Assembly (NCBI GenBank): GCA_004299305.1
Contig: SCPZ01000044.1
Coordinates: forward strand, 1 to 53,309
DNA from: Methylobacter sp.
Lineage (GTDB): Bacteria > Pseudomonadota > Gammaproteobacteria > Methylococcales > Methylomonadaceae
Direction of reading: 5' to 3'
DNA length: 53,309 nt
The translations under genes and the position numbers were made by a program. The notes beneath the pieces are model-generated. The model saw only the letters and a list, made by a program, of their open reading frames with translations. It searched no databases and was not told the DNA's origin. Shown here piece after piece: positions 35,201-41,089 of the stretch; the stretch's first letter is position 1, and the number at the start of each line of letters is the position of its first letter.

Positions 35201-35621
35201 CCAAGCCTGCGTGTTCCAGCGCTTCCCAGGCGACTTCCAACAGCAGGCGTTGCTGCGGATCCATGCTTTCGGCTTCCCGCGCGGAAATACCGAAAAAGGC
35301 TGCGTCAAATTGGTCCGCTTGTTCAATAAATCCGCCATAACGCGTGTAAGCCTTGCCGGGGCGGCCCGGCTCCGGGTCGTAATAGGCAGCGGCATCCCAG
35401 CGTTCCAGCGGGATTTCACGGATTGCGTCCCGGCCATTGCGAATCAGTTCCCAAAAAGATTCGGGGTCGTTAGCGCCGGGAGTGCGGCAGCCCATGCCGA
35501 TAATTGCGATGGCTTCGCTTCCAGCCTGTTCTAGGCGCTCGACTTTTCCGCGCAGTTGCTGGATAGCCGCATAGGCTTTTTGTAAGGGGGTTAGTTCATC
35601 TGGTTGTTTCATCTGCTTCAA
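26265..35621 (-). CDS. Hybrid PKS-NRPS: KS-AT-ACP-AMT-MO-C-A-PCP
   Basis: A 3118-residue megasynthase. An N-terminal coiled coil (residues 10-35, docking type). KS 36-462 with Cys208, His343, His383. AT 565-880 with GHSIGEY (Ser660) and malonyl motif HAFHS (760-764). ACP near 955-1030 (Ser992, GADSLVL). An Ala/Pro/Gln linker to about 1190. A class III PLP aminotransferase, 1215-1630, with Lys1467 (AAYGKIIGGG) and Asp1439. A luciferase-like flavin monooxygenase, 1680-2030. Condensation domain, 2038-2480, with HHIIGDG (2168-2174). Adenylation domain, 2495-2990, whose ten-residue code reads D-A-T-K-V-G-E-V-G-K, close to asparagine codes. PCP 3005-3085 (Ser3043). AMT plus MO in this order is known from the microginin and puwainaphycin lines, which build alpha-hydroxy-beta-amino acyl chains. 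A fatty-acyl loading partner is expected elsewhere. Confidence 0.93.
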   Translation of the reverse strand: MKQMKQPDELTPLQKAYAAIQQLRGKVERLEQAGSEAIAIIGMGCRTPGANDPESFWELIRNGRDAIREIPLERWDAAAYYDPEPGRPGKAYTRYGGFIEQADQFDAAFFGISAREAESMDPQQRLLLEVAWEALEHAGLAPSRLVGSATGVFVGVTASDYGLLQAERADQGEVNPYFNTGTPLNACAGRLSYVLGLQGPCMSIDTACSSSLSAIHLACTALRAKECNLVLSGGVNLTLAPLLNITLSAAGMMAPDGRCKTFDDAADGYVRGEGCGIVVLKRYSDAVAAGDRVLALIRGSGVNQDGASSGFTVPNGVAQQKLIRQTLAKAQLAAHEIDYIEAHGTGTSLGDPIEAQALGAALGQAQGRERPLLVGSVKSNIGHLESAAGVVGLIKLVQALRHGELPPTLHIKQPNLHIDWKELNIRPITELTPWPRGEKRRLAGLSAFGASGSNAHLILEEAPATKTLYPEQDRPVHVLALSAKTEPALKALAESYQRFFAQASPSLADACFSANTGRNHFKQRIAVCAEDLPQMQERLAAFGAKQPAAGLFVGATPPAKPLRPVFLFSGQGSVYPGMGRDLYALHPGFRQAMDSCSAILEPLLDKPLLSVLYPDAYLGEQESLLNQADYAQPALFSLQYALACLWRSFGLEPAAVFGHSIGEYAAACIAGVFSLEDGLKLVAERGRLMQTLSENGAMAAIFADEAQVQKAIAPYRHELSIAAINGPQNIVISGRSATLSQVLEQFCEAGIETYPLQVTHAFHSPLMEPILDDFERFARRIDFHTPELPFISDLTGLALGKGEVPDAGYWRRHCRQPVRFAEGLNSLILPPSPLPEGEGGKVATAFGRNFELFLEIGPGQVLTNLGKRLTSSATWLPSLLQQKTDWSVVSASLAEAYTQGADIDWSGFDAAFSRNRICVPTYAFQRKSYWIAPKEPTMTNPQLATSQPTQDDRTTRRKAILARLLQLFSGLLRTAPPDIDVHAQFLEMGADSLVLVEGVRIVEDNFGIKLEIRQFFEEITTINAIADYLADRTTSPAIVVPEPQSAPLQAAPTPSPVGRDESVRAIAGTGVSGNNPQPNSAPVYQPAALPVVGITDGTALQQIIIAQTQLMAQQLALLQGMPATTETGCAAAGAAIPAQQEAPRPSQPQVITQRVNTTQAQQGSEDRSSPLRALNNPIVPSANGLSLQQSRHLAALIERYQKKTPKSKELAQACRSGLADSRASIGFRFSTKEILYPITGVESMGSRLRDIDGNTYVDLTMGFGVLLFGSRPEFMQGVLETEIQHGFQLGPRSEHMREITELFTEMTGHQRVAFTNSGTEAIMIALRLARTTTGRHKIVIFEGSYHGHSDGTLAKTIRVNGELRSEPVSPGVPPNLAKDILVLEYGTQETLDIIREHAHELAAVLVEPVQSRRLDFQPVEFLRALRSLTEETGTALIFDEMISGFRAHPAGVQGLFGIKADIAAYGKIIGGGMPIGAVAGDARFLDGIDGGTWQYGDASYPSATRTYFGGTFCQHPFSMAACLAALRHLKAEGPALQERLNQRTAALAKTLNDYFEAEELAIRVCHFASTFHFKFPGNLEMFYYHLLEKGVYIWEWRACFLSTAHTEDDIDLVVKAVKESVEELRQGGFFPERSQASATSNVAIPSTKNSVDATDRTWFRHHSKLSHRETAFTAKAAASNRGLGFGLFYFGNYDAAFSTGKYDLLLEGARYADREGFRAVWIPERHFSEFGGFSPNPSVLAAALARETQHVQLRAGSVVLPLHNPIRVAEEWALVDNLSNGRVGIGFASGWHPNDFVFAPDSYGKHRELTFEGIDTIRHLWGGNSITLRGGNDSNVELNIYPRPKQATLPAWLTIVNNPDTYRKAGEMGLGVLTNLMGQSMEDLADNIAIYRQALAEHGHAPDAGNVTVLIHTYLCADAEQAIHEARQPMCDYLLSSIELFQKMAQDVGPSSDLERVSPEDKAYIVGKAYEKYVATSALIGSPESCAPIVERLISIGVDELACFVDFGVAPASVIANLPQISRLKEKYTVTDSGDDAGFPLSEAQKQLWVLAQLDEDGNRSYNDPAALLLQGPLNQEALRFALEQAIARHESLRTHLDASGERQWVQPAQAVNLPCIDLSGEENPETALQHWLLEKTRQLFDFTQGPLFYATLLKLGAERHLLALSAHHIIGDGPSMGTVLNEIMALYEAAYRGEAAKLATPIQYRDFVRWQQTQMDSAAMAAHEAYWLQQFANPIPALDLPGDYQRPSIKTYNGARAWSEIEPGLLQALKNLGGKHGSTLYMVLLAVYSVLLHRLSGQDRLVIGAPYTGRGLEGGNALVGYCVHLLPIVSEIDETERFDQHLHHIRNTLLNAYQHQDYPFARLLDKLNLKRDNSRSPLLSTIFNLERQPDMHEAAGLQVQVYPQPVTYTRVDLTLTANLRDDRVLLECDYNTDLFEAATIQRLLGQYQTLLEAVVSQPEQSLNRLPLLSESERLMQILQWNKTEAAAQPTCFHTLWEAQVAEHPDRIALVEEGPEGRTFTYDDLNRRANRLARYLRRLGVGPDQRLGICLDRSWQLLVALLASLKSGGAYVPMDPSYPVARLALLQSDAQVAVLLTQKYLLDRLTGLPAQVCCLDQDSDAINREADSNLALNVAPTNLAYVIYTSGSTGKPKGAMISHQGLTNYLQWAVHAYDVAQGDGAPVLGSIGFDATITSLFVPLLAGRRVVLLPDGEEFEAMAALHRSPYRFSFIKLTPAHLEILNTLRAGDPSADAHLTRYLVLGGEALPGAALDPWFRHTDTLAVNEYGPTETVVGCCTFEANSPIAGSVPIGRPIRGTRLYVLDRDLQAVPPGVPGELYIGGTGLARGYLDRPGQTAASFVPDPFSSDVDEPGARLYKTGDRARYLADGTLIFLGRIDHQIKLHGYRIELGEIEAVLADRPGVREAVVLLREDQPGNPRLVAYVSPAQDHPLDTDRLHRELKLLLPDYMVPSLIIALTDMPLTSHGKVDREALPAPDQSRSDQVGDYTPPGNDIEHQIAAVWQDVLGLDKVGIRDNFFDIGGNSLLILQAYKKLQALLPNDCLVIELFKYPTISALAAFLSSDTAAIQPDYADIKDRASRQKAAIGNQARRRKTPHVKV
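33078..33143 (-). repeat. In-frame repeat insert within the PKS AT domain
   Basis: Residues about 827-848 of the megasynthase (LILPPSPLPEGEGGKVATAF) interrupt a region that in other acyltransferases runs directly from FAEGL to FLEIGP. The DNA holds the hairpin CCCTCTGGTAGAGGG (33112-33126) and CTC-rich/GGG-rich flanks, matching the dispersed repeat family at 12609-12696. The frame is kept, so the domain may still fold with a longer loop. Confidence 0.7.
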
Positions 35622-35725
35622 CTTTTATATGTGAACATGTTTATTTTTGAGTGTTGCTTTTCATTAAATTAGGGATGAAAACTAAATAACTCATACAGCC
35701 GATTTACAGATAACATCCATGTGTT

Positions 35726-35825
35726 CTCGGCAATTGCTCCATGCATCGCCTACTGTTGGTGCTCTACCTCCTGCATCCTTGTCGTGGATACCGGCACAGT
35801 CCATGCCGGTATGACGTGCTATTTA
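35726..35825. repeat. Dispersed repeat copy 2 and a small palindrome
   Basis: 35726-35782 is the reverse complement of the repeat at 8553-8615 (CTCGGCAATTGCTCC, then TTGGTGCTCTACCTCCTGCA). It runs into ATACCGGCA-CAGTCCA-TGCCGGTAT (about 35798-35822) and ATGACG, which resembles the element at the start of the window. These lie in the 353-base gap upstream of the megasynthase, which should also contain that operon's promoter. I could not identify convincing promoter boxes. Confidence 0.7.
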
Positions 35826-35974
35826 AACCAAGTGATAGGTGGCAAGCTGTTCAAGTTATTTAGTTTTCATTCCTTAGGTTTTGCAATCTGCAACTGGAAT
35901 CTGTTTGGATATATTACTAGCTATCGATGTTTCCACAAGTCGCGAAGTTGCATAACTAAGAGTCACGGACTTTT

Positions 35975-36526
35975 TTAAAAACACTTTGCTCGAAACTCAT
36001 CAGGCACATCCAAACTAAAGGTCTCATCCTGTATGCGGGCCATATAGAACCCAGCCGCTAATACCCGCTTTTTCAGTGCTTCGCTTATATCCACCGCTGC
36101 AATAATGCCGTAGAGTTTTTTGTCCTTATGTTCGGGAAACAGCGTTTTAAAATTTGCCATCAAACTGTCGAGTTGGGTAATTGCTTCTTCGCGTAAATGG
36201 CTTTTGACTTCTACAACATACACCTCATTGATGGCGCTGTTGGCGTAGGCCAACACATCAATCTCGGCATCAATACCGTTTTTACTGACCCGAACACTAG
36301 GGCTGATAACTTCCATCTTAAACCGCTCGCGCAGGATTTTGGTCATAGAAGGCAGCGCGAGTCCTTCGGTAAAGCTGCCGAACTTTTTACCCAAGCCACC
36401 GATTTGTTTGCCCAATTCTTTGAGTTGATTATTGGTTTCTTTTGTCATTTTTTTAAATTTTTTATCGTTTTCTTTTTGGGCAATTGCCAAGCCGGCAACC
36501 AGTTGTTTCAATTCGTCGTCAGTCAT
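35975..36526 (-). CDS. DUF3782-type PD-(D/E)XK nuclease-like protein
   Basis: A 183-residue protein with an N-terminal coiled coil (residues about 1-50, KKFKKMTKETNNQLKELGKQ) and a C-terminal PD-(D/E)XK-like fold: GIDAEIDVLAYANS supplies the Asp and VYVVEVKSHLREEA the E-x-K. This layout, with GSFTEGLALPSMTKIL before the core, matches the DUF3782/DUF4143-neighbour family of uncharacterised proteins often found on mobile elements. It is the only complete gene between the PKS and the integrase fragment. A nuclease function is predicted from residues only. Confidence 0.75.
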   Translation of the reverse strand: MTDDELKQLVAGLAIAQKENDKKFKKMTKETNNQLKELGKQIGGLGKKFGSFTEGLALPSMTKILRERFKMEVISPSVRVSKNGIDAEIDVLAYANSAINEVYVVEVKSHLREEAITQLDSLMANFKTLFPEHKDKKLYGIIAAVDISEALKKRVLAAGFYMARIQDETFSLDVPDEFRAKCF

Positions 36527-36602
36527 GGTGATATTTCCTTGTTATTTTGCGTTAGATAATAAAGGTGCGGGCAAACCCTTGTGGTTACCCTTTTGTTACA
36601 AA

Positions 36603-36870
36603 CATTTAGCAGGTACAAGGTTATTGAACCTATGGCTTGCCTATTCAATTGTGTTAAATGATAACTACCACCGCCACTATCCGACCCTGATCAATTTGGG
36701 AGCGGTCTTCGGCATCAGCGAATCCTATTGTCATAAGATTTATACCCGTACCGCAAGACTGTTGGCCAAAGTTGAAAAGCTGCTCAACCGTAAGATTCTG
36801 TTGGAAGACCCGGAGGCAACGTTGGCTATTGATGTCTCGGAGCAGTCTATCGAACGACCGGTCAAGAACC
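36603..36870 (+). pseudogene. IS5-like transposase N-terminal fragment
   Basis: The frame encodes LINLGAVFGISESYCHKIYT (helix-turn-helix) and ATLAIDVSEQSIERPVKNQK, typical of the N-terminal half of IS5-family (Tnp_DDE) transposases, including the first catalytic Asp (AIDVSEQ). It stops being homologous at about 36870, where it joins the integrase sequence in another frame. The rest of the DDE domain and the inverted repeats are missing, so it is a relic. Confidence 0.75.
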
Positions 36871-36871
36871 A

Positions 36872-37695
36872 GAAAGCTAGGGGCTAAACCCCGCCACATT
36901 TGGCAAGATGCTGTAATTCGATGGGCCAAAGAACAGAGCCACAAAAATAGCATAAAAACCGATGTTGAGCCATTGCGCTGGTTGGATGATCATTTGCACG
37001 ATAAGTATCTTGATGAAATTGATGTCAATATAGTTCAGCGAGTTCAGGATGCAACGCGTGTGACCGGCGTTAAAAATGGCACTGTAAACCGTGTCATGGC
37101 ATTGTTAAGGGAATGGCAATGGCTGGATAAATCGCCTTATGTGCGCATGTTACCAACAGCCGAAAAGCGTATTTGTTGGCTCACACAGGGCGAAGCGGAA
37201 AAACTGCTTAAAGAATTGCCGTCACATCTTGAGACAATGGCAAGGTTCAGTTTAGCTACCGGGTTGCGCGAGGCTAATGTAGTCGGTCTTGAATGGAGTC
37301 AGATCGATATGCAGCGGCGCTGTGCCTGGATACATCCAGAACAAGCAAAAGCTAAAAAAGCAATTGCCGTGCCACTGAATGATAACACGCTTGCAGTTAT
37401 TCACGGGCAAATCGGCAAACATATCACCCACGTTTTTACATATACGAGGGTGAATAATCACGCATGGCGCAAGGCACTAAAACGGGCCGGGATCACTGAC
37501 TTTCGTTGGCACGATCTTAGGCACACATGGGCATCTTGGCACATCCAGAACGGTACGCCGTTGCATGTGCTTCAAGAGTTGGGTGGTTGGGCTGATTCTT
37601 CGATGGTTTTGAGGTATGCGCATTTATCAAGTGAGCATCTTCAAAGTTACGCGGGAAATGCTGGAGTTGTGACAAATTTACTACATTCACAATAA
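36872..37695 (+). pseudogene. Tyrosine integrase, N-terminally truncated
   Basis: From LGAKPRHIWQDAVIRWAKE onward this is a phage-type tyrosine recombinase: a core-binding domain, then a catalytic domain with Arg (TGLREANVVGLEW), His-x-x-Arg (HDLRHTWASW), Trp (LGGWAD) and Tyr (MVLRYAHLS). The catalytic residues are intact, but the N-terminal arm-binding domain (about 45 residues by comparison with family members I recall) is replaced by the IS5 fragment. The junction near MALLREWQWL appears several residues short. The longest open frame starts upstream in non-homologous sequence at 36772. It ends 57 bases before a tRNA-Lys duplicate, its likely attachment site. Confidence 0.8.
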
Positions 37696-37750
37696 ACAGC
37701 TAAACGACAAGCATAAAAAACAGGCTAAGTGCTTGTTATTTATAGTCTTT

Positions 37751-37802
37751 GTGGTGGGTAGTGCGCGATTCGAACGCGCGACCATCGCATTAAAAGTGCA
37801 GT
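37751..37802 (-). repeat. Partial tRNA-Lys duplicate, probable att site
   Basis: These bases repeat the 3' 52 bases of the intact tRNA-Lys at 38116-38167 with two mismatches (at 37760 and 37800), covering the acceptor 3' strand, T arm, variable loop and part of the anticodon stem. Such a truncated copy is left when an integrase crosses over inside a tRNA gene. It marks one border of an element that carried the neighbouring integrase. Confidence 0.85.
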
Positions 37803-38053
37803 AATTACAGCAATAATACTTATAATACAACAATATATACCCAATTGATTGCGTGACTTTGCAGGACGGAGCATAACGAATCACGACTCAAACCCGCAAA
37901 ATTCACGCAAGTTCCTGCGCTCAATATGCTGAGTTATTGGTGGGTAGATGCTGCCGGTTTAGTTTGGCGCGTTTATCGACTGAAAACGGCCTTTTGTGTT
38001 GCGGTTTGTTATGGTTTTTTATTTTGAATGTCCCCGTGAGTTTCCCACGGGCA
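37803..38053. other. Spacer between att copy and tRNA-Lys, no gene
   Basis: The 314 bases from the att copy to the tRNA hold no gene. A hairpin CCCGTG/CACGGG (38033-38051) lies next to the terminator. The string TATACCCAATTGATT near 37837 recalls the MITE end but does not extend. It could be the remnant of another small insertion into the same tRNA. Confidence 0.5.
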
Positions 38054-38085
38054 TAAAAAAACCAGCTCTAAGGCTGGCCTTTTTA
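38054..38085 (-). terminator. Rho-independent terminator after tRNA-Lys
   Basis: On the minus strand the stem CCAGC-CTTAGA-GCTGG (38062-38077) is followed by seven T residues, and preceded by an A-run, so it can work in both directions. It lies 32 bases beyond the tRNA-Lys 3' end and would also end read-through from the queC operon. Confidence 0.88.
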
Positions 38086-38116
38086 CTAAATTACCTATGT
38101 AATTCAAATGCTTTGG

Positions 38117-38192
38117 TGGTGGGTCGTGCGCGATTCGAACGCGCGACCATCGCATTAAAAGTGCGGTGCTCTACCGGCTGAGCTAACGACCC
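38117..38192 (-). tRNA. tRNA-Lys (UUU)
   Basis: A 76-base gene including the encoded CCA end. The acceptor arms GGGTCGT and ACGACCC pair; the D arm reads AGCTCAGCCGGTAGAGC; the anticodon loop is CTTTTAA with anticodon TTT; the T arm is GCGCGTTCGAATCGCGC, with GTTCGAA intact. The 3' half is duplicated at 37751-37802, identifying it as an integration site. Confidence 0.97.
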
Positions 38193-38206
38193 AACAAAGA
38201 ATGCCT

Positions 38207-38234
38207 ATTATACTGATTAATTCGATTTGTGCAA
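38207..38234 (-). promoter_or_regulatory. Promoter of tRNA-Lys (sigma-70 type)
   Basis: On the minus strand TTGCAC (38234-38229) and TATAAT (38212-38207) are spaced by 16 bases, near-consensus, and the -10 box lies 14 bases before the tRNA 5' end. The site is within the short gap after queC, so the tRNA has its own promoter even if read-through occurs. Confidence 0.8.
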
Positions 38235-38240
38235 CTTTTT

Positions 38241-38918
38241 TTATATTATTTGATATTGTGTTGGATCTTTTATTCCTGCTTCTATAAAGCCGGCCTTTCT
38301 TAAACGGCAAGCATCACAGACTTGGCAGGCACGGCCCTGTTCATCTGCTGAATAGCAGGAAACTGTCCGTCGATAATCTACGCCTAATTCAATACCTTGT
38401 TTAATGATTTCCGACTTACTGAGCGCGATCAGCGGGGTGTGTATAGTAAAATGCTGGCCTTCTATACCGGCTTTTGTGGCAAGGTTCGCTAATTGCTGAA
38501 ATGCTTTGATAAATTCAGGTCGACAGTCCGGGTAGCCGGAATAATCTACGGCATTCACACCAATAAAAATATCGGTTAGGTTTAAAACCTCCGCCCAGCC
38601 CAAGGCAAAGGACAGAAAAATCGTATTTCGTGCCGGCACATAGGTTACCGGTATGCCGTCTTGTGGTGTGTTAGGTACGGCAATATGTTCATCGGTTAGT
38701 GCGGAGCCGCCAATTGAGCTTAAACCCAGTTTGATAATTTTATGATCTTCGACTTGATAATCTGCGGCTATCTGTGCAGCCGCTACGAGTTCGGCATTAT
38801 GCCTCTGGCCGTAATCAAAGCTTAATGCATAACATTTGAATCCTTGCTTTTTGGCAAGGGCGAGTACGGTAATTGAATCCAATCCGCCGGAGAGCAGGAC
38901 TATGGCTTTTTTTTGCAT
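38241..38918 (-). CDS. queC: 7-cyano-7-deazaguanine synthase
   Basis: ATP-dependent ligase that turns 7-carboxy-7-deazaguanine into preQ0 for queuosine biosynthesis. The 225-residue protein has the PP-loop [14 protein letters not shown] at the N terminus, [10 protein letters not shown] after it, the [16 protein letters not shown] segment, and the zinc-binding cysteines at the C terminus ([21 protein letters not shown]). All family marks are intact. It follows queE by 6 bases and completes the two queuosine genes at the tail of the tol operon. Confidence 0.97.
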   Translation of the reverse strand: MQKKAIVLLSGGLDSITVLALAKKQGFKCYALSFDYGQRHNAELVAAAQIAADYQVEDHKIIKLGLSSIGGSALTDEHIAVPNTPQDGIPVTYVPARNTIFLSFALGWAEVLNLTDIFIGVNAVDYSGYPDCRPEFIKAFQQLANLATKAGIEGQHFTIHTPLIALSKSEIIKQGIELGVDYRRTVSCYSADEQGRACQVCDACRLRKAGFIEAGIKDPTQYQII

Positions 38919-38924
38919 GTCGGT

Positions 38925-39566
38925 TTATTTACCTTGGGCATCATCCCAAAGTATTTTGTGTAGTTGAAGTTGAAAACGAACAGGTAATCTGTCTTTAAGG
39001 ATTTTTTCGGCAAGTTCGGTTGGGTTTTGTTGTCCCATCACCGGCGAAAATAATATTTCACAACGGTTAGGCAAATCATGTTCGCTTAAAAGCGCTTTTG
39101 ACCAGTCATAGTCCTCATCGTTACCGATAACAAATTTAACTTGGTCTTTTGGGGTCAGGTATTCGATATTTTGATAACGGTTTTTGCTTAATTCACCTGA
39201 GCCGGGTGTTTTTAGATCCATGACTTTAATAACGCGCGGATCGACCTCCGATATATCCAGCGCACCGCTGGTTTCAAGCGAGACAATATAGCCTTTATCG
39301 AGCAAGGTGGTCATTAACTCAAGACAGCCTGGCTGTGCCAGCGGCTCGCCGCCAGTTACGGTAATATATTGGGTTTCGTACTGTTCGGCCTGTGCAATAA
39401 TGACATCAATCGCTAGTTTTTTACCGCCGCTAAAAGCGTAGGCCGTATCGCAATAGACACATCTTAACGGACAGCCGGTGAGTCGAATAAACACGGTAGG
39501 CAGACCTACCGTATTCGATTCGCCTTGCAACGAATAAAAAATTTCAGTTATGCGTAATAAACTCAC
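38925..39566 (-). CDS. queE: 7-carboxy-7-deazaguanine synthase
   Basis: Radical SAM enzyme that contracts 6-carboxy-tetrahydropterin to 7-carboxy-7-deazaguanine in queuosine biosynthesis. The 213-residue protein carries its [4Fe-4S] cysteines in LTGCPLRCVYCDTAYAF (CxxxCxxC) and the GGEPLAQPGC SAM motif. The N-terminal ITEIFYSLQGESNTVG is typical. It starts 2 bases after the cpoB stop and thus is translated from the same transcript as cpoB and pal. Confidence 0.96.
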   Translation of the reverse strand: MSLLRITEIFYSLQGESNTVGLPTVFIRLTGCPLRCVYCDTAYAFSGGKKLAIDVIIAQAEQYETQYITVTGGEPLAQPGCLELMTTLLDKGYIVSLETSGALDISEVDPRVIKVMDLKTPGSGELSKNRYQNIEYLTPKDQVKFVIGNDEDYDWSKALLSEHDLPNRCEILFSPVMGQQNPTELAEKILKDRLPVRFQLQLHKILWDDAQGK

Positions 39567-39568
39567 AG

Positions 39569-40450
39569 TTATTGTTTAACGTCATCAAGCAAAAGTAACT
39601 TCTTTGCGGCTAAACGGGCTGCTGTAGAGCTGGGAAAATCCGCAGTAACGCGTGTTAAATATTCGCGCGCTTTTACTGCATTTTTCTGCTCAACTTCGAT
39701 ATAACCCAGTTTCAATAAAGCATCCGGCACTTTTGAGCTGCCTGGATAGTTCTCGATTACGCTATTAAAGGCTTTACGCGCCGAATCGATGTCCTGATTA
39801 ACCCTATAGGCTTCACCTAGCCAATATTGGGCGTTATTCGCAAACTCGCTATTTGGATTTTTACCCAGCAAGGCATTAAATTCAGCAATAGCTTGGGCAG
39901 TATGTCCATTTCTAAGTGCTTCGTAAGCCTGTTGATATTGCTGCTTTTCATCGCCCGCAGGAGATGGGTGAGGGGCGTTGGCAGGCGCGGAAGCTTCACC
40001 AGGGGCTTGCACAGCAGCCTGCTTTTGGGCAGACGCCTGCTTAGCTTCCGGCGCTGCCACCGCAGCCGCAGCCGGGGGTTCAGTCGCTTTAGCTTCGGAT
40101 TCAACTGGAGTTTCTTGCGCTTGGCTATTTTCAGCCGCCGTCGGCTTAATACCTTCGGCCTTTTTCTCTATACTTTGTATTCGATCATCAAAATCGGAGT
40201 ACATGGCGACTTGAGTCTTTTTCATCTCGGCAATAAGATTTGCCTGCTCTTCTACCTTACCGGTCAGTTGCTGAACTTCAGCCTGTAGTTGCTCCAGTCG
40301 CCCCATCATCTCAAATAACGCATTGGGCGATGAAGGTCTTACTGCACTGACCTCGCCAGCTGGATACATTGAATTATCAACAACCGGGGCTAACGATTCT
40401 GCATGGACAGCGCTGCAAATACAGAGCAGCGTGAAAAAGCTTATTTTCAT
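39569..40450 (-). CDS. cpoB: Cell division coordinator CpoB (YbgF)
   Basis: Periplasmic partner of TolA and of the PBP1B-LpoB complex that coordinates outer-membrane constriction with septal peptidoglycan synthesis. The 293-residue protein has a signal peptide (ending AVHAES), an N-terminal coiled coil (ALFEMMGRLEQLQAEVQQLT, then EEQANLIAEMKK), an Ala/Pro/Gln-rich linker (about residues 100-170) and a C-terminal TPR domain (YEALRNGHTAQAIAEFNALL, NAQYWLGEAYRV, PDALLKLGYIEVEQ). Its start overlaps the pal stop by 4 bases. Confidence 0.95.
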   Translation of the reverse strand: MKISFFTLLCICSAVHAESLAPVVDNSMYPAGEVSAVRPSSPNALFEMMGRLEQLQAEVQQLTGKVEEQANLIAEMKKTQVAMYSDFDDRIQSIEKKAEGIKPTAAENSQAQETPVESEAKATEPPAAAAVAAPEAKQASAQKQAAVQAPGEASAPANAPHPSPAGDEKQQYQQAYEALRNGHTAQAIAEFNALLGKNPNSEFANNAQYWLGEAYRVNQDIDSARKAFNSVIENYPGSSKVPDALLKLGYIEVEQKNAVKAREYLTRVTADFPSSTAARLAAKKLLLLDDVKQ

Positions 40451-41025
40451 TGTGCGCCTTGGTAAACTAATTCAACGCGACGATTAAGTTCCCAGGACGC
40501 TTCGTCATGCCCAAATGATGCAGGTTTTTCTTCGCCATAACTGACAACTTGTAATTGGCTTTCAGACACGCCTTGAACTTTCATCATGCTGGCTACGGAT
40601 TTTGCACGTTGTTCGCCCAGTGCAATGTTGTACTCACGGGAACCGCGTTCATCGCCATGACCTTCCATCACAATGCGTTGACCGGGATGCGCCACCAGAT
40701 ATTGTGCATGAGCTGCGATTACCGGAACAAAATCGTTCTGAACTTGGCTGCTATCCAACATAAAGTAGATAGTGCTTTTTGACAGCGGGTTGTTCGGATC
40801 ACTGAATTCAGGACCTATACCGGCATTAGGATACATTCCCGAAGCATTCATTTCCGAGCCGGATAACCCTGAGCCATTATTTAAACCACTGGTTGATGCA
40901 TCGTTGATACCGCTGGCGGCATTTTGCGTGCCGTCAGTGAGACTTGCATCTTTTTCATCTTCACTACAAGCCGTTAGGATTAATGCGCTTATTGCCAATG
41001 CCAATACTGTTTTATTCAATTTCAT
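40447..41025 (-). CDS. pal: Peptidoglycan-associated lipoprotein Pal
   Basis: Outer-membrane lipoprotein that binds peptidoglycan and TolB. The 192-residue protein has a lipobox LILTAC (Cys20), a Ser/Asn/Gly-rich linker, and a C-terminal OmpA-like domain with the diaminopimelate-binding segment (EGHGDERGSREYNIALGEQR, AKSVASMM, VSYGEEKP). All family marks are present. It follows tolB by 64 bases and overlaps cpoB by 4. Confidence 0.97.
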   Translation of the reverse strand: MKLNKTVLALAISALILTACSEDEKDASLTDGTQNAASGINDASTSGLNNGSGLSGSEMNASGMYPNAGIGPEFSDPNNPLSKSTIYFMLDSSQVQNDFVPVIAAHAQYLVAHPGQRIVMEGHGDERGSREYNIALGEQRAKSVASMMKVQGVSESQLQVVSYGEEKPASFGHDEASWELNRRVELVYQGAQ

Positions 41026-41089
41026 TTTTAATTTCCAAAAAGTGATCTATTGATTTAATTTTACAAAAATCGTGTTGTATCCAACCGAA

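Noticed and set aside
36872-37695. The tyrosine recombinase as the missing integron integrase
   Set aside because: It has no IntI-specific patch before box II, resembles phage/island integrases (HDLRHTWASW, LGGWAD), and sits beside a tRNA att copy, not an attI.
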